Assembly (NCBI RefSeq): GCF_003977685.1
Contig: NZ_RYZH01000030.1
Location: 1-64,000, forward strand
From: Tautonia sociabilis
GTDB lineage: Bacteria; Planctomycetota; Planctomycetia; Isosphaerales; Isosphaeraceae
Length of the DNA stretch: 64,000 bases
Reading direction: 5' to 3'
Position numbers and translations under genes: made by a program. Of this stretch, positions 42,287 through 50,922 are shown one piece after another. Position 1 is the stretch's first letter, and the number at the start of each line of letters is the position of its first letter. Under the pieces are notes generated by a model. It was not told the DNA's origin. It saw only the letters and a program-made list of their open reading frames with translations, and did no database searches.

Positions 42287-43498
42287 TCAGCCGGCCGCCC
42301 GCCACTCCCGAGGGGGCCCGGCGGCCGATCGATCGGCGGCGACCTCCTCGAACAGCGCGATCAGCCGGTCCAGGTGCACGTCGAACGACTGCGCCTGGCC
42401 CAGCTTCGCCGCGGCCTTGGCCATCGCCGATCGGGCCCGGTCGTCGCAAAGGCGGTCCAGCGCGCCGGCCAGGCCGGCCAAGTCGTCCGGCTCGGGGACG
42501 ATGAAGCCCTCTCTCCCCTCGGTGATCACCTCGCCGGCACCGTTCGTCGCGGTTGTCACCACGGGCAGACCGCAGGCCAGCGCCTCGAAGACGACGAGCG
42601 AGCACGGGTCGTAGTAGCTCGGCAGCGTGAAGCAATCGCTTCCATGAAAGGCCGGGCGAATGTCCGCCTCGAAGCCGAGCAGATGCACGTACCGATCGAT
42701 CCCCAGGGCCCGGGCCTTCCTCCGGTACGGCCCGACCGCCCCCCCGCCGCAGACGACCAGGTGGACCGGCCTCGCCTGTCGATCGCGATCGAGCCGCAGC
42801 CGGAGCGCGGCGAGCAGCGGGTCGAGCCCCTTGAGCCGGAAGTTGTGTGCGACGAACAGGGCGACCAGCGCGTCAGCTTCCAGGCCGAGCCGGTCCCGGA
42901 ACGCCCGCCGGGCCGCGCCGGGATCGTCGACCCGCAGCCGGTCGGCGTCGATCGCGTTCGGGATCACCCGGATCCGCTCCCGGGAGACGCCGTAATACCG
43001 CTCCAGATGCCCCCGGACGAAGCGGCTGACGGCCACCACCCGGGCGCCGAGAGCCGGATCGTACTGACGGCGTTCGATCGCCCGGTAGAGCCAGTCCTTC
43101 GGATTGACCCGCTTGCCCGCCGTGTACAGCGACCTCCGCCAGCCGGCCGGGAATCGCCGGGCGTTGTGCTCCAGGCTCGCGGGGTGGACGCCTCCCTGGG
43201 GGATGATCACGTCATGGTGCCAGGTGTTGATGAAGCCGACCGAGCAGTCGAACCGGGCCGTCCGCAGCGCCGCCTCGGAGTTCCTCGCGAAGCTCAGCAT
43301 CCGGGCCCATCGCGACCGGCCCGACTCGGCGATGGGGATGACGCGCACTCCCTTCGCGATCGCGGCCTCGTCCCACTCCGAGGCGTAGAGGTCGACCCGG
43401 TGCCCGCGCTCGACCAGCCGACGGCAGAGGTCGGCCACGTAGGTCTCGGCCCCTCCCCGGGACGGTTCGACGCGTCGGAAATTGATCGCCAGTTGCAT
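42287..43498 (-). CDS. GT4-family glycosyltransferase
   Basis: 403 aa GT-B enzyme. N-terminal acceptor domain: FRRVEPSRGGAETYVADLCR and HRVDLYASEWDE. The linker contains VAVSRFVRGHLERYYGVSRE and RIRVIPNAIDADRL. The donor domain has ALFVAHNFRLKGLDPLLAAL and the nucleotide-sugar motif SYYDPCSLVVFEALACGLPV (E-x7-E type). The INTWHHDVIIPQGGVHPASL segment is typical of WaaG/RfaG-like core transferases. The following kinase-like gene also fits LPS-core work. The ATG is preferred over an upstream frame because the motif for the first strand begins immediately. Confidence 0.88.
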   Translation of the reverse strand: MQLAINFRRVEPSRGGAETYVADLCRRLVERGHRVDLYASEWDEAAIAKGVRVIPIAESGRSRWARMLSFARNSEAALRTARFDCSVGFINTWHHDVIIPQGGVHPASLEHNARRFPAGWRRSLYTAGKRVNPKDWLYRAIERRQYDPALGARVVAVSRFVRGHLERYYGVSRERIRVIPNAIDADRLRVDDPGAARRAFRDRLGLEADALVALFVAHNFRLKGLDPLLAALRLRLDRDRQARPVHLVVCGGGAVGPYRRKARALGIDRYVHLLGFEADIRPAFHGSDCFTLPSYYDPCSLVVFEALACGLPVVTTATNGAGEVITEGREGFIVPEPDDLAGLAGALDRLCDDRARSAMAKAAAKLGQAQSFDVHLDRLIALFEEVAADRSAAGPPREWRAAG

Positions 43499-43527
43499 CG
43501 AGCGGCCTCCCCGCCGCCGGGTCGGGT

Positions 43528-44388
43528 TCAGCCGATCCGACGTGCCTTCTTCCGGTTGTGCGCCAGGTAGCGGGCCGCCCTCGCCCGGACCATCCGGGCC
43601 TCGATCTCCGGGTGCCGGAGCCGCATCAGCCTTCGGTACCGGGCCCAGAACCGCACGCGGTCGCGGTCGTCGACTCCGGCAACGTCCGCCGTCGAGAAGA
43701 GCAACTGCGCCAGGTCCTTCCAGCGCCACCAGGCGGCCGTCGCCCGGTGCGTCGCCAGCCGGTGCAGGTCGATGAGGTAGATCGGCGAGTCTTCCCGGTC
43801 AATGTCGATATAGTAGTGGCACAGGTACAAGTCCTTGTGGAACGACCGCGACGAGTGGAGCCTCGCCGTCAGGTCGGCCATCGTGGCGGCGAGCCGCCGT
43901 TTCCACCGGAAGAATTCCCGGGGGGGGAGCCGCCGGGCCTGCTCAGGGATCGCCTCGTGCATCGGGAGGAACCCGGTGAGCTCCTCCACCATCAGGTAGC
44001 TTTCCAGCCGTCCCCACGGGCCGATCGTCTCCCCGGCGGCCACCGGCTCGGGCACGAGCAGGCCCAGCCTGCGGCCCCGGTGCAGGTGCCGCCACTCGGC
44101 CCCGGCCGGCGAGTGGCGGCCTCCGGGGTCGATCAGCGCGGCGAGCCGCTCCCGCCAGGGCAGCCGGTAATGCCGCTTCAGGTAGACCGTCAGCGGGCCC
44201 CCCGGGCCGTCGAACCGGACGCGGCAGGTCGACCGCCCTTGCTTGGCGTGCAGGCGGTCGTCGCTGCGCAACTGCATCACGGTCGCCTCCAGGTCTTCCG
44301 GAAGGCGTCCCGAGTGCCGCTCCGACCGCCATGCCCAGCGTTCCCCGCGGAGCAGACGATCCAGGAAGGTCCCGCCCCCGGTCGTCAT
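43528..44388 (-). CDS. lipopolysaccharide kinase (InaA/WaaP-like) family protein
   Basis: 286 aa protein-kinase-like fold. The N-lobe Lys region is PLTVYLKRHYRLPWRERL. The catalytic loop equivalent is RSFHKDLYLCHYYID (H-x-D-L-Y-x-x-H, as in KdkA/WaaP), and the metal-binding site is IYLIDLHRL. A C-terminal Arg-rich helix (RYLAHNRKKARRIG) may contact membrane lipid. Members phosphorylate heptose or Kdo of LPS core. Its start overlaps the stop of the upstream GT-C gene (ATGA), and it sits beside a WaaG-like GT4. Confidence 0.85.
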   Translation of the reverse strand: MTTGGGTFLDRLLRGERWAWRSERHSGRLPEDLEATVMQLRSDDRLHAKQGRSTCRVRFDGPGGPLTVYLKRHYRLPWRERLAALIDPGGRHSPAGAEWRHLHRGRRLGLLVPEPVAAGETIGPWGRLESYLMVEELTGFLPMHEAIPEQARRLPPREFFRWKRRLAATMADLTARLHSSRSFHKDLYLCHYYIDIDREDSPIYLIDLHRLATHRATAAWWRWKDLAQLLFSTADVAGVDDRDRVRFWARYRRLMRLRHPEIEARMVRARAARYLAHNRKKARRIG

Positions 44389-45923
44389 CGGACGATCCCC
44401 TCCCACGAATCCGGCCTCCGGAAGCGGTAGACTCGGACGCCGATCTCCTCGTCTCCCTCCCGGCTCGGGAAGGCGGCGACCGGCTCGGCGGCGAAGCGAA
44501 GCAGCGCGCCGAGCGTCTCGGCCCTCCGGCTGGGGGCCGACAGTTCGTCGACCCCCACGACGACGTACGAGAGCCTCGCATCCGTGAGCGCCTGGCGGAT
44601 GTGCCACGGGTCGTAGGCCGTCAATCCCGAGACGAACGCCGCCCACCCCCTGGTGTCCAGCACCGCGTCCCCCGGCCGGGCGTGATCGGCCAGCCATCGG
44701 CCGGCCTGCTGGTGGCCCCATCGACTCGGGTGCCCTGGCTTGAGCTGGACGCCGATCCCCACCGCCGCCAGCACCGCGAGCGAGGCGATGACCAATCGCC
44801 TCCTCCGGGACGGTTCCGGCCGGAACCTCCCGGCGATCCGCAGGGCGCCGGCTGCCGAGAGCGGCGTCGCGAGCGCCACCAGCAACGCTCCATGCCGATC
44901 CGAGACGTATCCCGCACTCATCGCGTGGCGCACCAGCACCGCCGCGAAGGCGATCGCCAGCATCTCGACCATCCGCCTCGCCCGAGCCGACCCTCGCCCT
45001 CGCATCGCCCCGACCAGGGCCAGCGGCACCACCACCCACCCCGACGCCTCGCCGACCCCCTCCGCCACCAGGACGACAGCCGGCATCAGCCCCAGCCGCC
45101 CCGGGGCATCCGACTCTTCCTTGGGCGAGAAGTCCCACCTCGGGTCGTCCAGCCCCCGGGGAAGCCAGTGGGGAACGCTCCGGGCCAACCCGGTCCCCTG
45201 GCCCAGCCCGGTCGCGTATCGCATCGAGAGCTTCTCGGAGATCGTCCCCTTGATCGCCGCGTAGGAGCCGACGCAGACGAGCAGGGGGGCGAGGACGGCG
45301 ACGGAGCGGAACAGCGCCGCGGAGCGGCCCTTCCGCCAGATCCCCATCCCCACGGCCATCACCCCTGGCACCAGCGCCACCTCCGGCCTCGCGAGGAACC
45401 CGATTCCCCCGATCGCCCCCGCACCGATTGCGGCGCCGACCTCCCCCGTCCTCATCGCCCGGAGCCCCATCGCCAGCGAGCCGACCGCGCAGAGCAGGGC
45501 CGTCGCGTCGCTGAGCGTCTCGTGTCCGATCCTCCCCGAGATCGGCAGCGCGATGAAGGTGAGCGTCGCCAGGACCCCCGCCCGTCGGCCGACGAGCTCC
45601 CTGGCGAACGCGAAGAACGGGACGACGATCGCCGTCATCGCCAGCGTCGACACCCCTTGCGCCGCCACCCGCCACGACGCCGGCCCCTCGCCGATCGCCG
45701 AGGAGACGATCGGGTGCAGCCCGGCGATCAGCGCCGGATAGAGCGGGTGCTGGTCGGCCCGGCGGACGACATCCGCCCAGGGCTGGTCGCCGAACTCCCG
45801 GGCGATGCGGATGAACTTCAGGCCGTCCTGCGAGGGGAGCGGGGTCCTCGCCATCCCGGCGACGTGAATCGCCACCGTCAGCGCGACCAGACCGATCAGC
45901 AGCCAATGTTCGCGGCGGGTCAC
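44385..45923 (-). CDS. multi-pass GT-C membrane glycosyltransferase candidate
   Basis: 512 aa from the GTG at 45923 (GGAG box 2-5 bases upstream is tight, with GGAGGG a little further). Eleven or so hydrophobic helices occupy residues 5-410 and a soluble C-terminal domain of about 100 residues follows. The first periplasmic loop has PLPSQDGLKFIRIA and VRRADQHPLYPALIAG, the Asp and His/Pro pattern of GT39/ArnT-like enzymes using polyprenyl-phosphate sugars. C-terminal HARPGDAVLDTRGWAAF is also seen in such proteins. The substrate is unknown, probably lipid A or core. Confidence 0.68.
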   Translation of the reverse strand: MTRREHWLLIGLVALTVAIHVAGMARTPLPSQDGLKFIRIAREFGDQPWADVVRRADQHPLYPALIAGLHPIVSSAIGEGPASWRVAAQGVSTLAMTAIVVPFFAFARELVGRRAGVLATLTFIALPISGRIGHETLSDATALLCAVGSLAMGLRAMRTGEVGAAIGAGAIGGIGFLARPEVALVPGVMAVGMGIWRKGRSAALFRSVAVLAPLLVCVGSYAAIKGTISEKLSMRYATGLGQGTGLARSVPHWLPRGLDDPRWDFSPKEESDAPGRLGLMPAVVLVAEGVGEASGWVVVPLALVGAMRGRGSARARRMVEMLAIAFAAVLVRHAMSAGYVSDRHGALLVALATPLSAAGALRIAGRFRPEPSRRRRLVIASLAVLAAVGIGVQLKPGHPSRWGHQQAGRWLADHARPGDAVLDTRGWAAFVSGLTAYDPWHIRQALTDARLSYVVVGVDELSAPSRRAETLGALLRFAAEPVAAFPSREGDEEIGVRVYRFRRPDSWEGIVR

Positions 45924-46050
45924 CGCTCCGCCCTCCCTGGCGATCACTCGTTCGCTCGCTCGCTCTTTCGTTCGATCGTTCTCGCCGAAGCGCGGTCCGG
46001 TCCCTGGGCCGCAGCCCGGATTCTGGCGAGGGGGTCCGATCGGGTCAAGG

Positions 46051-47043
46051 TCACTCACCCAGGGGGACCCCGGGCGGCCGGCCGGCCCGATGGAGCGGGG
46101 ACGAACCGGCATCGAGTCGGGCCGTCGGTCGATCCGGCCCGGAAGCGACCGCGGCCGACGCCCAGAGATCGGCCAGGCTCCGCTCAAAGGGGATGCGGGG
46201 GGACCAGCCCGTGTCCCTCCGGATCGCGCCGGGGTCGGCCCTCGAGTCGGTCGGACCGATCACTGATCCCGTCGCCTCGATCGCCACCCGACGCCTGCTC
46301 AGGGCGACCAGCCGATCGAGCCCCTCCCGGATGCTTCTCGACGATCCCGAGCCGACCGGGTAGCTCGAGCCGGCCTTGCCCCGGGTCGCCAGGGCGAGCA
46401 GCGCCGAGGCCACGTCTCGGACGTCGATGAAGTCGCGACGGGAGTCGAGGGCGCCGGTCCGGAGCGTCATCGGTCCCGGTCCCGCCTCCGCCAGCTCGGC
46501 GGCGAATCGGCCGAATGCCTGGCTCCTGGGCATTCCCGGGCCGATCGGGTTGAAGATCCGGGCGACCACCCCCTCGACCGGCCCCCGGCACCCCGCGGTC
46601 GCGTTCGAGGCGAACCACTTGCTCAGGCCATACGGCCCCTCGGGTCGGCAGGGGGTCTCCTCGCCGATCGGCAGCAGGCCGGACGGCACCGGCCCGTACT
46701 CCGCGGCCGAGCCCGCCGTCACGACCCGAATCGGTGTCCCGAGACCCTCCAGCGCCCGGAGCAGTCCGACGGTCCCCCCCACGTTGGTGCGGTAGAAGTC
46801 GGCCGGGGCGGCCGGCGGGGTCCGGCCCGCGAGGTGGAGCACGAACTCCGGCCGCACCTGCTTCACGGCTCGGGCCACGCTCGGCGGATCCTCCAGGTCG
46901 GCGCGGACGAACGCCTCGGGAGGCCAGCCGCTCGGGAGGCGGCGGCCGATCGCCACCACCTCGTTCTCGGGCGAGCCTCGCAGCAGGTCGAGCACCCGGA
47001 GGCCCAGGAACCCCGATCCCCCCGAGACGAGCCAGACCGGCAT
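46051..47043 (-). CDS. NAD-dependent epimerase/dehydratase (extended SDR)
   Basis: 330 aa. The cofactor motif is GGSGFLGLRVLD at the N-terminus. The catalytic Ser/Tyr/Lys are in VVTAGSAAEYGP and YGLSKWFASN (YxxxK), and the substrate side has VVARIFNPIGPGMPR. DSRRDFIDVRDVASALLALA is a typical sugar-nucleotide epimerase stretch. The ATG at 47043 follows a GGAGGGGG box; upstream codons lack Rossmann pattern. It probably makes a modified NDP-sugar for the adjacent transferases. Gene spacing is 22 bases to waaF. Confidence 0.87.
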   Translation of the reverse strand: MPVWLVSGGSGFLGLRVLDLLRGSPENEVVAIGRRLPSGWPPEAFVRADLEDPPSVARAVKQVRPEFVLHLAGRTPPAAPADFYRTNVGGTVGLLRALEGLGTPIRVVTAGSAAEYGPVPSGLLPIGEETPCRPEGPYGLSKWFASNATAGCRGPVEGVVARIFNPIGPGMPRSQAFGRFAAELAEAGPGPMTLRTGALDSRRDFIDVRDVASALLALATRGKAGSSYPVGSGSSRSIREGLDRLVALSRRRVAIEATGSVIGPTDSRADPGAIRRDTGWSPRIPFERSLADLWASAAVASGPDRPTARLDAGSSPLHRAGRPPGVPLGE

Positions 47044-47065
47044 CGGCACCCCCTCCGTTCGTCGA

Positions 47066-48136
47066 TCAGGCGGCCTGGCGTCGGTTGTCGCCACGGTCGA
47101 GGTCCAGGCCGAGCAGCCTCCGGCTCTCCTCGAAGACGGCGTCGGGCATCAACTCGGTCATGCAGCGGTGGTGCCCCAGCGGGCAGACCGGCTTCTGGCA
47201 GGGGCCGCAGGGGACGGGCTGCTGCAGGTGAACGGCCATCGGATGATACGTCCGCGTCCAGGCGATGTGAGTCGGCCCGAACAGGCTGACCACCGGCACG
47301 CCGAACCCAGCGGCGAAGTGCCTCGGGCCGGAGTCGGTCGTCACCAGCAGGGCGCTGCGCCGGACGCTCGCTTTGGTCAGGCCGAGGCTCACCGCCTCAT
47401 CCGCCAGGCTGACCACGTCCGGGTGCGACGCCTGCGCCACGATCTGCCGGACCGATGCCCGCTCGGCCGGGCCGCAGACGACCAGCACCTTCACCCTCAG
47501 CTCATCGACCAGTCGCCTCGCCAGCGTCGCGAAGTGCCCCTCCGGCCAGTTCTTCGCCGGGCCGAAGGCGCCCCCGGTGTTCAGGCAGACCACCGGCCGA
47601 TCGCCTTCCAGGCCGAGCCGACGCCACGCCTCGTCGGCCGCTCGCTCGTCGGCCTCGGTCGTGAACAATTCGCAGGAGATCGAGTCGACCGGGCAGTTCA
47701 AATGCCTCGCCAGCGCCAGGTAATACTCGACGATCGGCACCGGCCGGAACCGCCCGCGCTCGTCCCTCGGCGCAAGGAGCCGATCCGTCAGCAAGACGCC
47801 CCGCCCTCCCCTCGCGTAGCCCACCCGGCGCTCCACGCCCCCCAGCGCGGCCATCAGGGCGGATCGGATCGAGTTCGGCAGCAACACCGCCAGGTCGAAC
47901 CGCTCGTCCCGCAAGCGGTGGATGACGCCCGGCATCCTCCGATCGCGCTCGGGCGCCTTCGGGTGGAAGAGGATCACGTCGTTCAGCCACGGCGCCCCGG
48001 CCAGCGTCGGCGCCACGCCCGGCTTGAGCAGCCCGACGATCCGGGCCTCGGGGAATCCCCCCCGCAGGGCGCGCAGGGTCGGCGTCGCCATCACCGTGTC
48101 GCCGACCAGGTTCGGGCAGAAGACGACGATCCGCAT
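47066..48136 (-). CDS. waaF: ADP-heptose:LPS heptosyltransferase-like (GT9)
   Basis: 356 aa. N-terminal acceptor-side motif PNLVGDTVMATPTLRALRGG (residues 8-27, with the catalytic-type Asp13). The donor site is VCLNTGGAFGPAKNWPEGHF and the C-terminal signature is LLVTTDSGPRHFAAGFGVPV followed by SLFGPT. These match heptosyltransferase II more than WaaC. A Cys-rich patch near the end (VPCGPCQKPVCPLGHHRC) is common in WaaF relatives. It adds heptose to the inner core at the cytoplasmic face of the inner membrane. It stands between an epimerase and lpxK. Confidence 0.9.
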   Translation of the reverse strand: MRIVVFCPNLVGDTVMATPTLRALRGGFPEARIVGLLKPGVAPTLAGAPWLNDVILFHPKAPERDRRMPGVIHRLRDERFDLAVLLPNSIRSALMAALGGVERRVGYARGGRGVLLTDRLLAPRDERGRFRPVPIVEYYLALARHLNCPVDSISCELFTTEADERAADEAWRRLGLEGDRPVVCLNTGGAFGPAKNWPEGHFATLARRLVDELRVKVLVVCGPAERASVRQIVAQASHPDVVSLADEAVSLGLTKASVRRSALLVTTDSGPRHFAAGFGVPVVSLFGPTHIAWTRTYHPMAVHLQQPVPCGPCQKPVCPLGHHRCMTELMPDAVFEESRRLLGLDLDRGDNRRQAA

Positions 48137-48182
48137 CGGGCGTCCTTTCCCGATTCGGGGCGGGGCAGGGCAGGGGGCTGGC

Positions 48183-49232
48183 CTACCGGGCCTGCTCGGC
48201 GATCCGGTCGAGCGCCCCGTCCAGCACGTCGCCCCCCTCGATCGGCTCCAAGCCGATCCGGACGGCGCGCAAGGGCACCGGCCCCAGGTTCGAGAGGCGG
48301 AGCTTCACCGAATCCTTCTGCGTGGTCAAGGCCAGCGCCGCCCCCCAGTCGCGCGCCCATTGGATCAGGCCCTCGACGTCCGCGCGATCGTAGGGGTGAT
48401 GGTCCGGGAACGTCCGGAAGGCGATGAGGTCGGCCCCCAGGCCGATCAGCGTGCGGCGGAACCCTTCCGGGTTTCCCAGACCGCAGAAGGCGACGACCGG
48501 CCCCTCCCGGAGGCGATCGATCGGCTCCGCGTTGGCGTCGGCGTCGAGCAGGTCCCTTGGCGCGTGCCGGGCCTCGGCCCATCGCAGCGGGCCGGCGGCG
48601 CGCTCGGCTCGCGACCGGATCGCATTCCGCTCCGCTCGACTCACCAGATCCGCCCGGGAGAGCACGACCACCCCCGCTCTCCTCAGCGAGCCGACCGGCT
48701 CCCGGAGCAATCCCCGGGGCAGGAGATGGCCGAGGCCAAACGGGTCGAGCGCGTCGAGCAGCACGACGTCCAGGTCCCTCGCCAGCCTGCGGTGCTGGAA
48801 GCCGTCGTCGAGCACGAGGACTTGAGACTCGCACTCCTCCACCGCGATCCGGGCCAGGGCCACCCGGTCGGGATCCTGGAAGTGCGGCACGTCGGGCAAG
48901 TTCGCATCCAGGACGAGCCCCTCGTCATTCAGGCCCTCGGTCGCCCCGTACCCTCGGCTGAGGATGGCGACCCGCAGCCCTCGCTCCCGGAACCGTCGGC
49001 AGGCGTACTCCACCATCGGCGTCTTGCCCGTGCCGCCGACGGTGATGTTGCCGATCGCCACCACCGGCACCTCGGCCCGATCGACGCCCCGGCCGCGATC
49101 GAACCTCGCGTTGCGTAGCCTCACGCCGGCGCCGTAGCCGATCGAGGCGATCCTCAGCCCGAGACGGGCCAGCGCGGCGCCCGGCCCCCGAGCCTCTCCC
49201 CGGACGAGTCGGTGATAGGAATTGCGGTCCAT
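48183..49232 (-). CDS. lpxK: tetraacyldisaccharide 4'-kinase
   Basis: Phosphorylates lipid A disaccharide at the 4' position, at the inner membrane. 349 aa, the usual length. N-terminal amphipathic helix, then the P-loop VVAIGNITVGGTGKTPMVEY (Walker A GGTGKTP), followed by VAILSRGYGA and the catalytic VLVLDDGFQHRRLARDLDVV. The C-terminal FPDHHPYDRADVEGLIQWA and LALTTQKDSVKLR motifs are diagnostic. The ATG at 49232 has a GGAGG box. Its presence with waaF shows that this organism makes a lipid A/core-type LPS. Confidence 0.95.
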   Translation of the reverse strand: MDRNSYHRLVRGEARGPGAALARLGLRIASIGYGAGVRLRNARFDRGRGVDRAEVPVVAIGNITVGGTGKTPMVEYACRRFRERGLRVAILSRGYGATEGLNDEGLVLDANLPDVPHFQDPDRVALARIAVEECESQVLVLDDGFQHRRLARDLDVVLLDALDPFGLGHLLPRGLLREPVGSLRRAGVVVLSRADLVSRAERNAIRSRAERAAGPLRWAEARHAPRDLLDADANAEPIDRLREGPVVAFCGLGNPEGFRRTLIGLGADLIAFRTFPDHHPYDRADVEGLIQWARDWGAALALTTQKDSVKLRLSNLGPVPLRAVRIGLEPIEGGDVLDGALDRIAEQAR

Positions 49233-49408
49233 CCCTGGACCTCCCGGGCCCGGTCGGGTCGGCGGACTCCGTTCCGATGGTTCGGAGTAGGCTACCGGAG
49301 CCGCTCGGGATCGTCGAGATCCCTGCGGAAGAAGATCTCCCGAGTCGGGGGCGGGGCGATTCTCTTCGACGTCCCGGCCCGGCGATCGCACTCCGGGCGG
49401 GCGGTCGC

Positions 49409-50041
49409 TCACGAGACGATCCGACATCCTGCGCGCCCGAAGTCGAGCGACGTGACGATTGCGGCCACCTGCCGGGCGATCTTGCCGCCTCCCCGGTCGG
49501 ACGGCTCGATGGGAGACACCGCGGCGTAGTCTCCCGGTTCGTCGCAGATCAGCCGAAGGTCGATCACCGGCAGATACGCCCGGGCCGCCTCTCGGAGGAT
49601 CACGTCATTGAACAGGCAGAGCCCCGCCCGCTCGGCCGGGCCGAGGCCGGGGATGGCGTCGTAGATGCTACACACGGCGACCGGCTTCCGAAGGGCTCGC
49701 ACCCGGTCGAGCATCCTCCGGTACTCCGCCAGGAATCCCCCTCGCATCGACTCCAGTCGGGAGAGGGCCTCGACGATCGAGGAGGCCGGCTCGGACAGGA
49801 TGGTGCCGCGCGCTCGCAGGGCGTCGTTCCCCCCGGCGCTGACGATCAGGTGGGTCGCGTCCCCAGGCACTCGGTCGAGCTGTCCGGAGACGTCGCTCAC
49901 GACGGCGCCGTCGACCGCGGCGAGCGTCGCCTCCCAGCCCGTCGGGAGCGATCGGCGCAGGTGCTCGATCACCGAGGGCCCGCCGGTGACGTAGGCGGCG
50001 TTGTCGAAGATCGAGTCGCCGAGCAGGACGACGTGGCCCAT
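49409..50041 (-). CDS. SGNH/GDSL-family hydrolase
   Basis: 210 aa. Block I is VVLLGDSIFDNAAY with the nucleophile Ser; block III is IVSAGGNDALRARG with the Asn. The C-terminal DxxH block is not clear: the matching place reads EPSDRGGGKIARQV, with Asp but no His two residues on. Substrate could be an ester of a lipid or glycan. No signal peptide is visible, so it is likely cytoplasmic. It is on the same strand as lpxK with a 176-base gap, so operon membership is uncertain. Confidence 0.75.
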   Translation of the reverse strand: MGHVVLLGDSIFDNAAYVTGGPSVIEHLRRSLPTGWEATLAAVDGAVVSDVSGQLDRVPGDATHLIVSAGGNDALRARGTILSEPASSIVEALSRLESMRGGFLAEYRRMLDRVRALRKPVAVCSIYDAIPGLGPAERAGLCLFNDVILREAARAYLPVIDLRLICDEPGDYAAVSPIEPSDRGGGKIARQVAAIVTSLDFGRAGCRIVS

Positions 50042-50215
50042 GGCGGGGCTCCTGCTTGAGGAATCGGACCGCGGGCCGGCTTGCGGGCGAGGGCGGCCGG
50101 GGGTTAGGCTCGATCTTGGTCGTCGAGTTGTCGCGCGTCCAGGCGACTCGGCCCCGCCGATGACCGTCAATCAATCGATCGCGCCCCCGATCGCCTGACC
50201 GAGAACCACCCGCCG

Positions 50216-50542
50216 ATGCTCTGCCCCCCGCTGTCTCCCGACCCGGTCGTGCAGGACTGGATCGCCCGCCACAAGAACCCGGCCAACTTCGCGCTGCACA
50301 TCGTCGCCATCCCGCCGACGATCCTGGGGGTGCTCTACATCCCGATCTACCTGACGCTGCTTTCGATCCCCGTCTTCCTGACGGCGCTCGGCCTGTTCGC
50401 CGGCGGCTACCTCGTGCAGTTCCTCGGGCACGCGATCGACCGCTCGGAGCCGGGGGAGATCGCCCTGCTGCGGCGGTGGCTCCGCCGGCAGTGGGAGCGT
50501 CGGGCGGCGGTCGGGGCGAGGGCCGGACGGGAGTCGTCCTGA
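50216..50542 (+). CDS. DUF962/Mpo1-like membrane protein
   Basis: 108 aa. The family pattern is clear: DWIARHKNPANFALHIVAIP (the H-x-N-x-x-N/H metal site) and LVQFLGHAIDRSEPGEI (the G-H-x3-E/D-x-x-P site), separated by two hydrophobic segments (PTILGVLYIPIYLTLLSIPV, FLTALGLFAGGYLVQF). The yeast relative Mpo1 is a 2-hydroxy fatty acid dioxygenase using Fe2+; the bacterial activity is untested here. Basic C-terminal tail. It stands alone between divergent and co-directional genes. Confidence 0.78.
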   Translation: MLCPPLSPDPVVQDWIARHKNPANFALHIVAIPPTILGVLYIPIYLTLLSIPVFLTALGLFAGGYLVQFLGHAIDRSEPGEIALLRRWLRRQWERRAAVGARAGRESS

Positions 50543-50922
50543 TGGCTCCCGGGCCCGACGCCGGGAAGTCGGGCGGCGGCGGCGTCCCCATTGGGTGCCG
50601 GGAGGTCGCCCGCACGCGGCGTGATCGTTGCCCTAGGCACGGCCCGGAAAATCAGTAGGATTTCGCGCATCCCCTCAAGACGCACATCCGATCCGGCCGA
50701 TTGAACCGACGGTCGATTCGAGGGAATTCCGTAGAGAACGACGGCCGATCCGCCTCGCCCCGGGTATCCGCCCGGGACGGGCCGGGCGATCGTCGACGGG
50801 CGGCGGACCGAAGGATCGCGAAGCCGCTCGTCGCCGGGACCGCGAGCCGCGGCATCGCGGCGGCTCCCGGCCGATCGGGTCGGTCCCTTCGTCCCATGGC
50901 GCAAAACAAGGACGGTCTGGCC
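50543..50922. other. 380-base region before the TolC-like gene
   Basis: No gene is supported. It contains a CCTAGG inside TTGCCCTAGGCACGG (50628-50642), an unrelated context to the Tad motif, and a CGACGGTCG-type repeat near 50710. A long in-frame extension of the next gene is possible but Arg-rich and unlikely. Confidence 0.3.

Noticed and set aside
45940..45990. TCGC/TTCG tetranucleotide run as an attachment site or origin
   Set aside because: Simple sequence slippage in an intergenic gap; no flanking repeats, integrase or DnaA boxes.
50628..50642. Fourth copy of the CCTAGG motif
   Set aside because: Only the six-base core matches (TTGCCCTAGGCACGG); the extended RTYCTC part is absent and the context is not a Tad gene.
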